A stretch of 64,000 nt of DNA from Microbulbifer sp. MKSA007 (GTDB lineage: Bacteria; Pseudomonadota; Gammaproteobacteria; Pseudomonadales; Cellvibrionaceae): positions 620,001 to 684,000 of the forward strand of contig CP128433.1 of NCBI GenBank assembly GCA_032615215.1. The letters are read 5' to 3'. This document shows positions 44,468 through 53,082 of this stretch, piece after piece. Under the pieces are notes generated by a model. It searched no databases, had not been told where the DNA came from, and was given only the letters and a program-made list of their open reading frames with translations. Each line of letters opens with the position of its first letter. Positions within the stretch are counted from its first letter, which is position 1. The position numbers and the translations under genes were made by a program.

Positions 44468-45541
44468 ATGAGCCTAAGATCGAGCAGTGAAGTTGAGCAA
44501 GGGTGCGAGATCGACACCGATCCCAGACGCAATACCTTGTGTGAGTGGGTTGGCGTGGCCCTGGGTATGGAGGCTCCGGCTGATTTATTGAGCCTGGCGG
44601 GAGATGCTGGATTTCGCCGTTATTTTCGCACTCTAACCGAGCCGTCACTGATAGCGGTAGATACCCCTCCCCAATTGACTAACCCCGCCCGCTTTGTGGC
44701 TCTGGCTGATTACTTGCGCCGCAACGGTATCCATACGCCGATGGTGGTTGCTGCAGACACCGCAGAGGGGTACCTGCTGCTGGAAGATTTGGGGGATACC
44801 CAATTGTATAGCGTGCTCAACAGCGACAGTGTTGAGGGACTCTACGCAGAGGTAATGAGTGAACTTTTATGCCTGCAGCAAATCCCTTTTGAGGAACAAT
44901 TATTCCCAACTTATAGTCGGGAACTACTTCTTAAGGAAATGCAGGTTATGCCTGAGTGGCTGGTGCGAGAGCTACTTGGCTACCAGCTTTCAGAGCGGGA
45001 AGAAAAGCTGCTGGAGCAAACCTTTGAATTGTTGCTTAACAGTGCGGAGGAGCAGCCTCACACGATTGTTCACCGGGATTACCACAGTCGCAACCTGATG
45101 ATCCGCGACGGGGAAAGGCCGGGGATTGTCGATTTTCAAGACGCAGTGTGGGGGCCCGCCACCTACGATCTGGTGTCTCTGCTCAAAGATTGCTATATCC
45201 GTTGGCCCCGCGAGCGGGTAGAGCGCTGGGTGCTGGCTTACGTCGCGACTGCTGAAGCGGCGGGTGTTATGCAGCCTGTGGACCCACAACTTTATCTTCG
45301 TTGGTTCGACTGGATGGGGTTACAGCGTCATATTAAAGTGCTGGGTCTGTTCCCGCGCCTCAGTCTGCGTGATGGAAAGCAGGGATACTTGCAGCACCTG
45401 CCGCTGGTGATTCGCTATGTTTTGGAAACCGCTGAGCGCTACCCAGAGCTGGAGCCGTTTACTGATTGGTTCAGCGGCACCCTACTGCCGCAGATAGAGC
45501 CTTTGCCCTGGTACAGCGATTACCGCTGTGCCGGTGACTAG
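44468..45541 (+). CDS. amgK: N-acetylmuramate/N-acetylglucosamine anomeric kinase AmgK
   Basis: A 357-residue aminoglycoside-phosphotransferase-fold kinase. The catalytic loop HRDYHSRNLM and the metal-binding VDFQDAVWGP are clear. In Pseudomonas AmgK phosphorylates MurNAc and GlcNAc at C1 in cell-wall recycling, bypassing de novo UDP-MurNAc synthesis and conferring fosfomycin tolerance. The adjacent murU-type gene 38 bp downstream and the divergent lptD support this over a generic aminoglycoside kinase. The ATG at 44468 is preferred over a TTG four codons upstream. Confidence 0.9.
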   Translation: MSLRSSSEVEQGCEIDTDPRRNTLCEWVGVALGMEAPADLLSLAGDAGFRRYFRTLTEPSLIAVDTPPQLTNPARFVALADYLRRNGIHTPMVVAADTAEGYLLLEDLGDTQLYSVLNSDSVEGLYAEVMSELLCLQQIPFEEQLFPTYSRELLLKEMQVMPEWLVRELLGYQLSEREEKLLEQTFELLLNSAEEQPHTIVHRDYHSRNLMIRDGERPGIVDFQDAVWGPATYDLVSLLKDCYIRWPRERVERWVLAYVATAEAAGVMQPVDPQLYLRWFDWMGLQRHIKVLGLFPRLSLRDGKQGYLQHLPLVIRYVLETAERYPELEPFTDWFSGTLLPQIEPLPWYSDYRCAGD

Positions 45542-45579
45542 CCGAAGTAGGCCGTACGAAAACTGTACAGATTAATTTA

Positions 45580-46287
45580 ATGAGCAAACCCAAAGAGAAT
45601 TCCCCTTTGACTGCCATGGTATTGGCAGCAGGTTTTGGGCGCCGTATGCGCCCACTGACTGACCAAACTCCAAAGCCTCTGTTACCGATTGCCGGTAAGC
45701 CCCTGATTGAATATGCGATTGAGCGCTTGGCAGCTATTGGTGTGCAAAAGGTCGTGATTAACCTGGGCTACTTAGGACCCAAAATTCGTCAACAGCTTGG
45801 TTCTGGTTCCCGCTGGGGGTTGGATATTCACTACTCCGTCGAGCATGAGGAGGAGCCACTGGAAACTGCCGGCGGGATTCTCAAGGCGCTGCCACTGATC
45901 GGCGATTCATCGTTTTTGGTGGTTAATGGTGATGTCTGGTGTGACTATGACCTGTCGCAATGGATCGAGAGATCGCTGCCGGAGTCTTGCCCTGGACGCC
46001 TTTTGATGGTCCCCAATCCTCCCCATAACCCCGGTGGAGATTTTGGCATAGAGGGTGGCTTGCTGTCGGGTACAGCCAAGCCCCGCTATACCTTTGCAGG
46101 TATTAGCTGGCTGCGAGCTGAAACCCTCACCAAATACCCTAAGCGTCGCGAATGCTTCGGGCTTGGGGAAGTGTTCACCTTTAATGAGGATAAGCTACAA
46201 GCTGAACTCTATGAGGGGGACTGGTGCGATGTGGGAACCCCCGAGCGCCTGGAAAATTTAGATCGCCGACTGACTGGCGAAAGTTGA
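45580..46287 (+). CDS. murU: N-acetylmuramate alpha-1-phosphate uridylyltransferase MurU
   Basis: A 235-residue nucleotidyltransferase that makes UDP-MurNAc from MurNAc-1-phosphate, the product of AmgK. The signature VLAAGFGRRMRPLTDQTPKP and LLPIAGKPL mark the sugar-1-phosphate nucleotidyltransferase family; VVNGDVWCDYD carries the metal-binding aspartate. The AmgK-MurU pairing identifies it more securely than sequence alone. The next gene, rpe, starts 20 bp later. Confidence 0.92.
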   Translation: MSKPKENSPLTAMVLAAGFGRRMRPLTDQTPKPLLPIAGKPLIEYAIERLAAIGVQKVVINLGYLGPKIRQQLGSGSRWGLDIHYSVEHEEEPLETAGGILKALPLIGDSSFLVVNGDVWCDYDLSQWIERSLPESCPGRLLMVPNPPHNPGGDFGIEGGLLSGTAKPRYTFAGISWLRAETLTKYPKRRECFGLGEVFTFNEDKLQAELYEGDWCDVGTPERLENLDRRLTGES

Positions 46288-46306
46288 GTTACCAAAGGAT
46301 ATTTTG

Positions 46307-46969
46307 ATGTCAGATTACAAGATCGCTCCCTCTATTCTCTCTGCAGATTTCGCACGTTTGGGTGAAGAAGTGGACAATGTGTTGGCAGCCGGAGCGGACT
46401 GGGTGCATTTTGATGTGATGGACAATCACTATGTGCCAAATCTCACGATTGGCCCTATGGTATGCCAGGCCCTGCGCAAACACGGTGTTGAGGCTCCGAT
46501 TGATGTGCACCTGATGGTGGAGCCGGTGGATGAGATGATTCGCATGTTCGCCGATGCCGGAGCTACCTATATTACGTTCCACCCAGAAGCCTCTCGTCAC
46601 CCGGACCGCTCCCTACAATTGATTCGCAGTCTCGGCTGTAAAGCGGGGCTGGTGTTCAATCCAGCCAGTGGCCTCGATGCGGCCAAGTATGTAATGGATA
46701 AGCTGGATATGATCCTACTGATGTCGGTGAACCCGGGTTTTGGTGGGCAGAAGTTTATCCCCAATACCCTGACCAAGTTAAAAGAAGCTCGCAAGTTGAT
46801 TGATGAGTCTGGGTTTGATATTCGCCTTGAGATCGACGGCGGTGTGAATCGCGACAATATTGCCGAAATTGCTGCAGCTGGAGCAGATACCTTTGTCGCT
46901 GGGTCTGCCATATTCAATACCCCGGACTACGCTGAAGTGATTGCAGCCATGCGTAAAAGTTTGGCTTAA
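46307..46969 (+). CDS. rpe: Ribulose-phosphate 3-epimerase
   Basis: A 220-residue TIM-barrel enzyme of the pentose phosphate pathway that interconverts ribulose-5-P and xylulose-5-P. The motifs APSILSADFARLGEEV, HFDVMDNHYVPNLT (metal-binding residues) and MSVNPGFGGQKF are diagnostic. The ATG at 46307 is used, with AAGGAT upstream; a TTG one codon earlier is rejected. In many relatives gph lies between rpe and trpE; here the trp leader follows directly. Confidence 0.96.
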   Translation: MSDYKIAPSILSADFARLGEEVDNVLAAGADWVHFDVMDNHYVPNLTIGPMVCQALRKHGVEAPIDVHLMVEPVDEMIRMFADAGATYITFHPEASRHPDRSLQLIRSLGCKAGLVFNPASGLDAAKYVMDKLDMILLMSVNPGFGGQKFIPNTLTKLKEARKLIDESGFDIRLEIDGGVNRDNIAEIAAAGADTFVAGSAIFNTPDYAEVIAAMRKSLA

Positions 46970-46979
46970 TTTACAAAAC

Positions 46980-47003
46980 TGGCGGGCAATCTCTTGCCCG
47001 CCA
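46980..47003 (+). terminator. Perfect hairpin after rpe, no U-tract
   Basis: TGGCGGGCAA (46980-46989), loop TCTC, TTGCCCGCCA (46994-47003): a perfect 10-bp stem 11 nt after the rpe stop. No T-run follows on the plus strand, so termination may be partial or need a factor. Confidence 0.6.
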
Positions 47004-47048
47004 TAGACGGGATTTGTTAACTTGTGCGCCTGCACTGAGGGAATTTCC

Positions 47049-47096
47049 GTGAACCACTCTTTCTCCCTGACAAACAGTTGGCGATGGCGCCACTGA
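47049..47096 (+). CDS. trpL: Candidate trp leader peptide (TrpL)
   Basis: A 15-codon frame, GTG start, peptide MNHSFSLTNSWRWRH, with tryptophan codons at positions 11 and 13 separated by arginine. GAGGGAA (47037-47043) is an excellent ribosome site at 5-nt spacing. It lies 105 bp before trpE and is the kind of leader whose stalled ribosome senses charged tRNA-Trp. Downstream segments can form hairpins (47106-47131, and 47144-47148 with 47162-47166), but none has a following U-run, so the regulatory read-out (termination or masking of the trpE ribosome site) is unclear. Confidence 0.65.
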   Translation: MNHSFSLTNSWRWRH

Positions 47097-47105
47097 CCTG
47101 CTGAG

Positions 47106-47131
47106 GCCCAATCGAGTTTGGCGATTGAGGC
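47106..47131 (+). promoter_or_regulatory. Leader-region hairpin between trpL and trpE
   Basis: GCCCAATCG (47106-47114) pairs with CGATTGAGGC (47122-47131) with one bulged A and a 7-nt loop. It starts 10 nt after the leader stop codon and could be part of an antiterminator or terminator alternative. Confidence 0.45.
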
Positions 47132-47201
47132 ACCTTTCCCGTGGGCGCTGCTTATACTCTGGCGCCAATCATAAAAGAATGAAAAATTGATCGGAGTCTC
47201 C

Positions 47202-48713
47202 ATGACCCCTACTGAATACGCTCAACTTGCGTCTGAGGGTTATAACCGTATCCCCCTGGTAAGGCGCGTACTGGCGGATATTGAAACGCCACTGTCCACC
47301 TATTTGAAACTGGCCGGAGGCCGTTACAGCTATTTGCTGGAATCGGTCCAGGGCGGGGAGAAGTGGGGACGCTATTCCATTATTGGTTTACCTGCGCGGA
47401 CTCTGCTCAGGGTTAAGGGCACTGACATCACCGTGGAAACTGATGGTGAGGTTGTAGAGAGCTACAGCGTCGCCGACCCTCTGGAGTTTGTTGAGCAGTT
47501 TCAGCAGCGCTATCAGGTGCCTGAATTAGCGGATCTGCCTCGTTTTAACGGCGGGTTGGTGGGCTATTTTGGCTATGACTGCGTGCGCTATATCGAACCG
47601 CGTCTGGCCGCCAGTACTCCGCCGGATACCCTGGGTAATCCGGACATCCTGTTGATGGTCAGCGATGAATTGGTGGTTTTTGACAATCTTGCCGGTGCGG
47701 TAATTCTGATTGTCCACGCAAATACAGCTGAAGAAGCAGCCTATGAAAAAGCCCAGCAGCGCCTGGACCAATTGGTTGGCCAGTTAGCACAACCGCTGCC
47801 GGATACTGTGCCCCTCGATTTGCATGGGCGCGGCATTGATGAGAGCGAATTCCAATCCCACTTTGGCGAGGATAACTTTAAGCGCGCAGTAGACCGGGTT
47901 AAAGAGTACGTGCTTGCCGGTGATGTGATGCAGGTGGTGCCCTCCCAGCGCCTGTCTGCGCCTTTCAATGCGCCGCCACTCAATTTTTACCGTGCTTTAC
48001 GCAGTTTGAACCCTTCGCCGTATATGTATTTCCTCGATCTGGGTGATCACCATGTGGTGGGCTCCAGCCCAGAAATTTTGGTGCATTTAGAAGAGGGGGA
48101 AATGACTGTGCGACCTCTGGCGGGAACCCGCCATCGGGGAGCCACTGAGGAGGAGGATCTTGCCCTGGAGGAAGAGCTGTTGGCAGATCCCAAAGAACTC
48201 GCCGAACATCTGATGCTGATTGACCTGGGGCGCAATGATATCGGCAGGGTGGCTGATACTGGCAGTGTCAAAGTCACCGACCAAATGTTTGTCGAGCGCT
48301 ATTCCCACGTGATGCATATCACCTCCAATGTTGTCGGCCGGTTAAAGTCGGGCCTCAGCGCCATGGATGCTCTGCGCGCGGCACTGCCGGCCGGTACCCT
48401 GTCGGGCGCCCCCAAGATTCGCGCTATGGAAATTATCGATGAGCTGGAGCCAGAAAAGCGTGGCATTTACGGTGGGGCGGTCGGCTACCTGGCTTGGAAT
48501 GGCAATATGGATACCGCTATCGCCATTCGTACTGCAGTTATCAAGGGTGGCCGACTATATGTGCAGGCGGGGGCTGGCCTGGTGGCCGACTCAGATCCAC
48601 AGTCAGAGTGGAATGAAACAATGAATAAGGCCCGAGCGCTTTTCCGCGCTGCCGGTATGGCGCTGGCCAAGAGTAGTGACCCTTTAAAGATCGAGCAAGA
48701 TGAGCGAAGTTAG
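47202..48713 (+). CDS. trpE: Anthranilate synthase component I TrpE
   Basis: A 503-residue chorismate-using subunit, converting chorismate plus ammonia (from TrpG) to anthranilate, the first committed step to tryptophan. The feedback-inhibition motif LLESVQGGEKWGRYS is near residue 45, and the catalytic C-terminal half shows AGTRHRG, DLGRNDIGRV and LSGAPKIRAMEIIDELE. The ATG at 47202 has CGGAG upstream. It overlaps the ion-channel gene by 14 nt. Confidence 0.97.
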   Translation: MTPTEYAQLASEGYNRIPLVRRVLADIETPLSTYLKLAGGRYSYLLESVQGGEKWGRYSIIGLPARTLLRVKGTDITVETDGEVVESYSVADPLEFVEQFQQRYQVPELADLPRFNGGLVGYFGYDCVRYIEPRLAASTPPDTLGNPDILLMVSDELVVFDNLAGAVILIVHANTAEEAAYEKAQQRLDQLVGQLAQPLPDTVPLDLHGRGIDESEFQSHFGEDNFKRAVDRVKEYVLAGDVMQVVPSQRLSAPFNAPPLNFYRALRSLNPSPYMYFLDLGDHHVVGSSPEILVHLEEGEMTVRPLAGTRHRGATEEEDLALEEELLADPKELAEHLMLIDLGRNDIGRVADTGSVKVTDQMFVERYSHVMHITSNVVGRLKSGLSAMDALRAALPAGTLSGAPKIRAMEIIDELEPEKRGIYGGAVGYLAWNGNMDTAIAIRTAVIKGGRLYVQAGAGLVADSDPQSEWNETMNKARALFRAAGMALAKSSDPLKIEQDERS

Positions 48714-49563
48714 TATTTCTCAAAAGTTGACCCTGGCTGAACGCTGCGAGCGAGTCGTCGCAGCGCCGTTATTTAACCAAATCATTATCGGAATGATTCT
48801 ACTCAATGCTGTCGCTGTTGGGTTGGAGACTTCCACTTGGGTGACGGAGCGCTTTGGTACGCTGCTGGGCGCTATTAATCAACTGATTCTCGCCTCATTT
48901 GTTATTGAGGCGCTGGTTAAAATTTTTGCCCATGGGGCCCGTCCCTGGCGTTACTTTGCCAGTGGTTGGAATTGCTTTGATTTTACTATTATTGCACTGA
49001 GTTTGATCCCTGCTACAGGGCCGCTAGCTACCCTGGCGCGTTTGGTGCGGGTATTAAGGGTTTTGCGGCTGGTGTCTGCATTCCCGGAACTCCGCACACT
49101 GGTGGACACGCTTTTGCGCAGTTTGCCAAGCATGATGCACATTGCTTTGTTGATGAGCATCATTTTCTATATCTATGGTGTAGCGGGTTATTTCCTATTT
49201 CACGATATTGATCCAACTCACTGGCGCACTTTACCCATCGCATTTTTGAGTTTATTCCGCATAGTCACCTTTGAGGACTGGACGGATATTATGTATACAG
49301 CGATGGATTCGATGCCTTGGGCCTGGCTTTACTTCGTCAGCTTTGTGGTCATGGGGGCGTTCGTAATGATTAACCTCTTTATCGGTGTAGTCTTGAATAA
49401 CCTGGAAGAGGCCAAATTGCGACGAATGGATGAAATGTGTCTGCCTCCAAGCCAGACCGAAATCCTGCGCGAACTCCGCGCAACCCAGGCCTCTCTCGCA
49501 CGCCTGCAAAAAAGAATGGAAGAATCCACTTATCAACCAGAGGCTAAGGGGGCCGCACAATGA
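48700..49563 (+). CDS. Single-repeat voltage-gated-type cation channel (BacNav/ion_trans family)
   Basis: A 287-residue six-helix channel subunit expected to work as a homotetramer in the inner membrane. S1-S3 lie in residues about 25-108. S4 is a regular arginine ladder (R114, R117, R120, R123, in LARLVRVLRVLRLV). The pore loop is T190-F-E-D-W-T-D196, and S6 (about 212-236) leads to a C-terminal coiled coil. The filter has acidic residues at the positions equivalent to NavAb 177, 178 and 181. It overlaps trpE by 14 nt and trpG by 4 nt (ATGA), so it is translated as part of the trp operon. Why a channel sits there is unknown. Confidence 0.92.
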   Translation: MSEVSISQKLTLAERCERVVAAPLFNQIIIGMILLNAVAVGLETSTWVTERFGTLLGAINQLILASFVIEALVKIFAHGARPWRYFASGWNCFDFTIIALSLIPATGPLATLARLVRVLRVLRLVSAFPELRTLVDTLLRSLPSMMHIALLMSIIFYIYGVAGYFLFHDIDPTHWRTLPIAFLSLFRIVTFEDWTDIMYTAMDSMPWAWLYFVSFVVMGAFVMINLFIGVVLNNLEEAKLRRMDEMCLPPSQTEILRELRATQASLARLQKRMEESTYQPEAKGAAQ

Positions 49564-50138
49564 TTTTAATGATCGATAACTACGACTCCTTTACCTGGAA
49601 TGTAGTGCAGTACCTGGAAGAGCTGGGTGCAAAAGTGGTGGTAAAACGCAACGACGAAATTACCCTGGAAGAAATCGAGGCAATGGCGCCAGAGAAAATT
49701 GTGATTTCGCCGGGTCCCTGTACCCCCAATGAGGCGGGTATTTCTCTCGATACCATTCGCCGCTTTGCCGGCAGTATCCCTATTTTGGGTATTTGTCTGG
49801 GGCACCAGAGTATTGGGCAGGTCTTCGGTGGCAGGGTAGTTCGTGCCCGGCAGGTTATGCACGGCAAAACATCTCCTATAGTGCACAACAATTTGGGGGT
49901 GTTCCACGGTTTGTCCAACCCATTTGAGGCGACTCGCTATCACTCACTGGTAGTGGAGAAAAGCAGTTTACCGGAATGCCTGGAGATCACTGCCTGGACT
50001 GAGACAGAGGATGGTGAAATTGACGAGATCATGGGCGTGAAGCACCGGGAATTAGCAGTAGAAGGGGTGCAATTTCATCCTGAGTCAATTCTCACCATGC
50101 ACGGTCACGATATGTTGAGAAACTTTATCGAGTCTTGA
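49560..50138 (+). CDS. trpG: Anthranilate synthase component II TrpG
   Basis: A 192-residue class I glutamine amidotransferase supplying ammonia to TrpE. The triad is complete: Cys in GICLGHQSIG (about residue 79), and His-x-Glu in VQFHPESI (about 171). It is unfused to TrpD. Its ATG overlaps the ion-channel stop (ATGA). PabA, used for folate, is a close relative; the operon context favours TrpG, though one protein may serve both. Confidence 0.96.
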   Translation: MILMIDNYDSFTWNVVQYLEELGAKVVVKRNDEITLEEIEAMAPEKIVISPGPCTPNEAGISLDTIRRFAGSIPILGICLGHQSIGQVFGGRVVRARQVMHGKTSPIVHNNLGVFHGLSNPFEATRYHSLVVEKSSLPECLEITAWTETEDGEIDEIMGVKHRELAVEGVQFHPESILTMHGHDMLRNFIES

Positions 50139-50211
50139 GGGCCGGAAGAACAAGTGCGCGGCGGGCAGGTCCCGCCAGAATCAATAACCAGAGTGGGGCA
50201 AAGGGGGAAAA

Positions 50212-51261
50212 ATGAATATTCAACAGGCCATTGCCAAACTGGTGGATGGCGAACACCTTACTCGTGAAGAAATGCGCGAAACCGTGGGCCAGATTATGCG
50301 TGGCGAAGCGCTGGAGTCACAGATAGGCGCACTCCTTATAGCACTGCGTATACGCGGTGAGACAGTCGATGAAATTGTCGGCGCAGTGGAAACCATGCGT
50401 GAGCTGGCGGTAAAGGTTGAGCTCGACCTGGAAAACACAGTTGATATTGTCGGCACCGGTGGCGATGGCGCCAATCTATTTAACGTGTCCAGTGCGAGCA
50501 GCTTTGTTGCAGCTGCTGCCGGAGCTAAGGTAGCCAAGCATGGCAATCGCTCGGTGTCGTCCAGTAGTGGTTCTGCGGACCTGCTTGAGCACGCCGGCGT
50601 ATTTTTGGAATTGAGTCCCTCGCAGATGGCGCGTTGCGTAGAGACTATCGGTATTGGCTTTATGTTTGCGCCCAGCTTTCACAATGCAATGCGCCACGTT
50701 GGCCCATCGCGAAAGGCATTGGGACTGCGTACCATCTTCAATCTACTCGGGCCGATGACAAATCCGGCGGGGGTAAAGCGCAAAGTAATCGGTGTGTATG
50801 ACAAGCGCTACTGTCGCCTGTTGGCTGAGGTTCTGCAAAAGCTCGGTTCAGAGCATGTGCTGGTTTTACATAGTGATGATGGGCTCGATGAAGCCAGTAT
50901 TGCTGCGGATACCTTTGCTGTGGAATTAAAGGATGGTGCCTTGCAGGAATATACCCTCAAGCCTGAAGACTTTGGCTTGCTGCGCCGTGACCTCTCTGAT
51001 CTTAGTGTTTCTGGTTCCGAGGACTCCCTGGCCCTGATTCGCAATGCGCTGGGTAAGCGCAATACTGAGGCGGGGCAAAAAGCCGCGGATATTATTGCGC
51101 TTAACGCAGGCCTGGCAATTTATGTCAGCGGCGTTGCGCACTCTGCAGAGCAAGGTGTCGCTATGGCACAAGATGCTATCGACAGCGGTCTCGCCGGAGG
51201 GAAAATTAACGATCTTGCCGCGTTTACCAGTGCGTTTCGCCCAGAGGAAATTCAATCGTGA
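50212..51261 (+). CDS. trpD: Anthranilate phosphoribosyltransferase TrpD
   Basis: A 349-residue enzyme that joins anthranilate to PRPP. The PRPP-binding motifs GTGGDGANLFNVSS and KHGNRSVSSSSGSADLLE are intact, as is the conserved GPMTNPAG-V block. It follows trpG by 73 bp and overlaps trpC by 4 nt (GTGA). The length is standard. Confidence 0.97.
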   Translation: MNIQQAIAKLVDGEHLTREEMRETVGQIMRGEALESQIGALLIALRIRGETVDEIVGAVETMRELAVKVELDLENTVDIVGTGGDGANLFNVSSASSFVAAAAGAKVAKHGNRSVSSSSGSADLLEHAGVFLELSPSQMARCVETIGIGFMFAPSFHNAMRHVGPSRKALGLRTIFNLLGPMTNPAGVKRKVIGVYDKRYCRLLAEVLQKLGSEHVLVLHSDDGLDEASIAADTFAVELKDGALQEYTLKPEDFGLLRRDLSDLSVSGSEDSLALIRNALGKRNTEAGQKAADIIALNAGLAIYVSGVAHSAEQGVAMAQDAIDSGLAGGKINDLAAFTSAFRPEEIQS

Positions 51262-52052
51262 GTACACCGACCATTTTAAAAACAATTGTCGAGCGCAAGT
51301 GGCAGGAGGTTGCTGAGCGGAAGGCTGAGTGCTCCACCGACGAAGTTCGCCTTCGCGCCAGGGATCAGGAACCGGTGAGAGGCTTTGTCGATGCAGTGGA
51401 TCGCAAGATTTCCACTGGTGAGGCTGCAGTAATTGCCGAAATTAAAAAAGCCTCTCCCAGTAAAGGCGTGATTCGCGAGGATTTCCTTCCTGCAGAAATT
51501 GCTACCAGCTATGAAAAAGGTGGCGCGGCTTGTCTGTCAGTACTAACCGATGTCGACTTTTTTCAGGGTGCAGATAATTACTTGCAGCAGGCCCGAGATG
51601 CCGTACGCCTACCGGTGCTGCGCAAGGACTTTACCGTTGATCCCTACCAAATCTATGAAGCTCGCGCGATTGGGGCCGACTGTATTTTGCTGATTGCAGC
51701 CTGCCTGGAAGATCCACAGATGGCGGATCTCAACGGGCTCGCTTTGGAGTTGGGTTTGGATGTCTTGGTGGAAGTGCATAACCACAAGGAGTTGGAGAGG
51801 GCCCTGGCATTACCTAACCGCTTAATCGGCATCAATAATCGCAATCTGCACACTTTCGATGTGCAGCTGGAAAATACCTTTAAGTTACTGGACTTGATCC
51901 CCGACGACCGTCTTGTGGTCACGGAAAGTGGTATTCATACCACAGATGATGTTGCGGCGATGCGTGGTCATAACGTCAATGCTTTCCTGGTGGGAGAGGC
52001 CTTTATGCGGGAGGAGGAGCCGGGCAGAAAATTGATGGAAATGTTTAACTGA
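51258..52052 (+). CDS. trpC: Indole-3-glycerol phosphate synthase TrpC
   Basis: A 264-residue TIM-barrel enzyme (not fused to TrpF) that closes the indole ring. The motifs EIKKASPSKGVIRE, VLRKDFTVDPYQIYEARAIG and IGINNRNLHTF are typical. It starts with GTG at 51258, overlapping trpD, so it is translationally coupled. It ends the operon at a strong terminator. TrpF, TrpB and TrpA are not in this window, as in Pseudomonas. Confidence 0.97.
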   Translation: MSTPTILKTIVERKWQEVAERKAECSTDEVRLRARDQEPVRGFVDAVDRKISTGEAAVIAEIKKASPSKGVIREDFLPAEIATSYEKGGAACLSVLTDVDFFQGADNYLQQARDAVRLPVLRKDFTVDPYQIYEARAIGADCILLIAACLEDPQMADLNGLALELGLDVLVEVHNHKELERALALPNRLIGINNRNLHTFDVQLENTFKLLDLIPDDRLVVTESGIHTTDDVAAMRGHNVNAFLVGEAFMREEEPGRKLMEMFN

Positions 52053-52075
52053 CCGCTTACTCCAGTAGTAGAAAT

Positions 52076-52108
52076 AAAAAAGGGCGATGTAAAAATCGCC
52101 CTTTTTTT
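52076..52108. terminator. Bidirectional terminator between trpC and the crp/vfr gene
   Basis: GGGCGAT (52082-52088) and ATCGCCC (52095-52101) form a stem extended by A and T runs on both sides, giving U-tracts in both directions for the convergent genes. Confidence 0.92.
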
Positions 52109-52130
52109 ATGCGGTGTATTTATTCGGTTA

Positions 52131-52766
52131 CTAGCGGGTACCGTACACCACCATGGTTTTACCTTTAACGGAAACCAGGCCCTGTTCTTCCAGGGTTTTT
52201 AATACGCGGCCCACCATTTCCCGGGAGCAGCCGACGATACGGCCAATTTCCTGGCGGGTGATTTTTATTTGCATGCCCTCGGGGTGAGTCATTGCATCCG
52301 GCTCATTGCAGAGGTCGAGCAGGGTGCGAGCGACACGCCCGGTGACATCCAGGAAGGCGAGATCACCAACTTTGCGTGTGGTGTTGCGCAGGCGGCCTGC
52401 CATTTGGGTGGCCAGGGCAAAAAGAAACTCTGGGTGCTGGCGAGTGAGTTCCTGGAACTTGGTGTAGGAGATTTCTGCCACCTCACACTCGGTTTTGGTG
52501 CGGACCCAGGCACTGCGGGTGTCCTGATCGAACAGGCCCATCTCACCGAAAAAGTCTCCGTCGTTGAGGTAGGCAACGATCATCTCGCGGCCTTCATCGT
52601 CCTCAATCAGAACTGTAACGGAACCGCGCATAATGAAATAAAGGGATTCACAGCGGTCGCCAGCATAGATAATTGTGCTCTTGGCCGGGTAGCGACGCCG
52701 GTGGCAGTGGGCCAGAAAGTCTTCAATATTGCCGATAGTCATGGGGTCTTCGATAGCAACCGTCAC
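52131..52766 (-). CDS. vfr: cAMP-activated global regulator CRP (Vfr type)
   Basis: A CRP-family activator very close to Pseudomonas Vfr. The cAMP-binding domain has GDFFGEMGLF and the RSAWVR phosphate-contacting motif. The HTH ITRQEIGRIVGCSREMVGRV is identical in style to CRP, and the C-terminus is TMVVYGTR. I prefer GTG at 52766: GAGGAA lies upstream at good spacing, and the resulting N-terminus matches Vfr in length; an ATG at 52781 would put that ribosome site inside the gene. It is convergent with trpC. Targets likely include carbon-use and surface genes; none is testable here. Confidence 0.94.
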   Translation of the reverse strand: MTVAIEDPMTIGNIEDFLAHCHRRRYPAKSTIIYAGDRCESLYFIMRGSVTVLIEDDEGREMIVAYLNDGDFFGEMGLFDQDTRSAWVRTKTECEVAEISYTKFQELTRQHPEFLFALATQMAGRLRNTTRKVGDLAFLDVTGRVARTLLDLCNEPDAMTHPEGMQIKITRQEIGRIVGCSREMVGRVLKTLEEQGLVSVKGKTMVVYGTR

Positions 52767-52882
52767 GGATTTATTCCTCATTTTTTGTCTTGTGCTCTAT
52801 CCCGGCTTTAGCAGCTGAGCACTATTGAATTATCGCGCGAAAACAAAATCCCCAACAGGGGCTGACCGCGGCAAAGTTCCGC

Positions 52883-52900
52883 AGTGTGACCTGTGACACT
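52883..52900. promoter_or_regulatory. 18-bp dyad upstream of the crp/vfr gene
   Basis: AGTGTGACCTGTGACACT has matching 5-bp outer arms and contains TGTGA, part of the CRP consensus, but lacks a proper TCACA half at the right distance. It could be an autoregulatory site or chance. Confidence 0.3.
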
Positions 52901-53082
52901 ATGGCACTGGGTCGCTTGGACTTCATAAACCACGATGCGTTCATAGAAAAAGCATTTGATCATGCGTCATTCGGCTTTCGCGCGGAGGCGTACCAGACAC
53001 TATACCGGAAACATACAGGTGCCGGGATAGACTTCGCCAATATGCTAAGCTTCGCCGCTGAAGTTTTAATGGGAGTGGAGTG

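Noticed and set aside
47153..47158. TATACT as a trpE -10 box
   Set aside because: No -35 at suitable distance (a TTGAGG lies 22 nt away), and a start here would bypass the trp leader.
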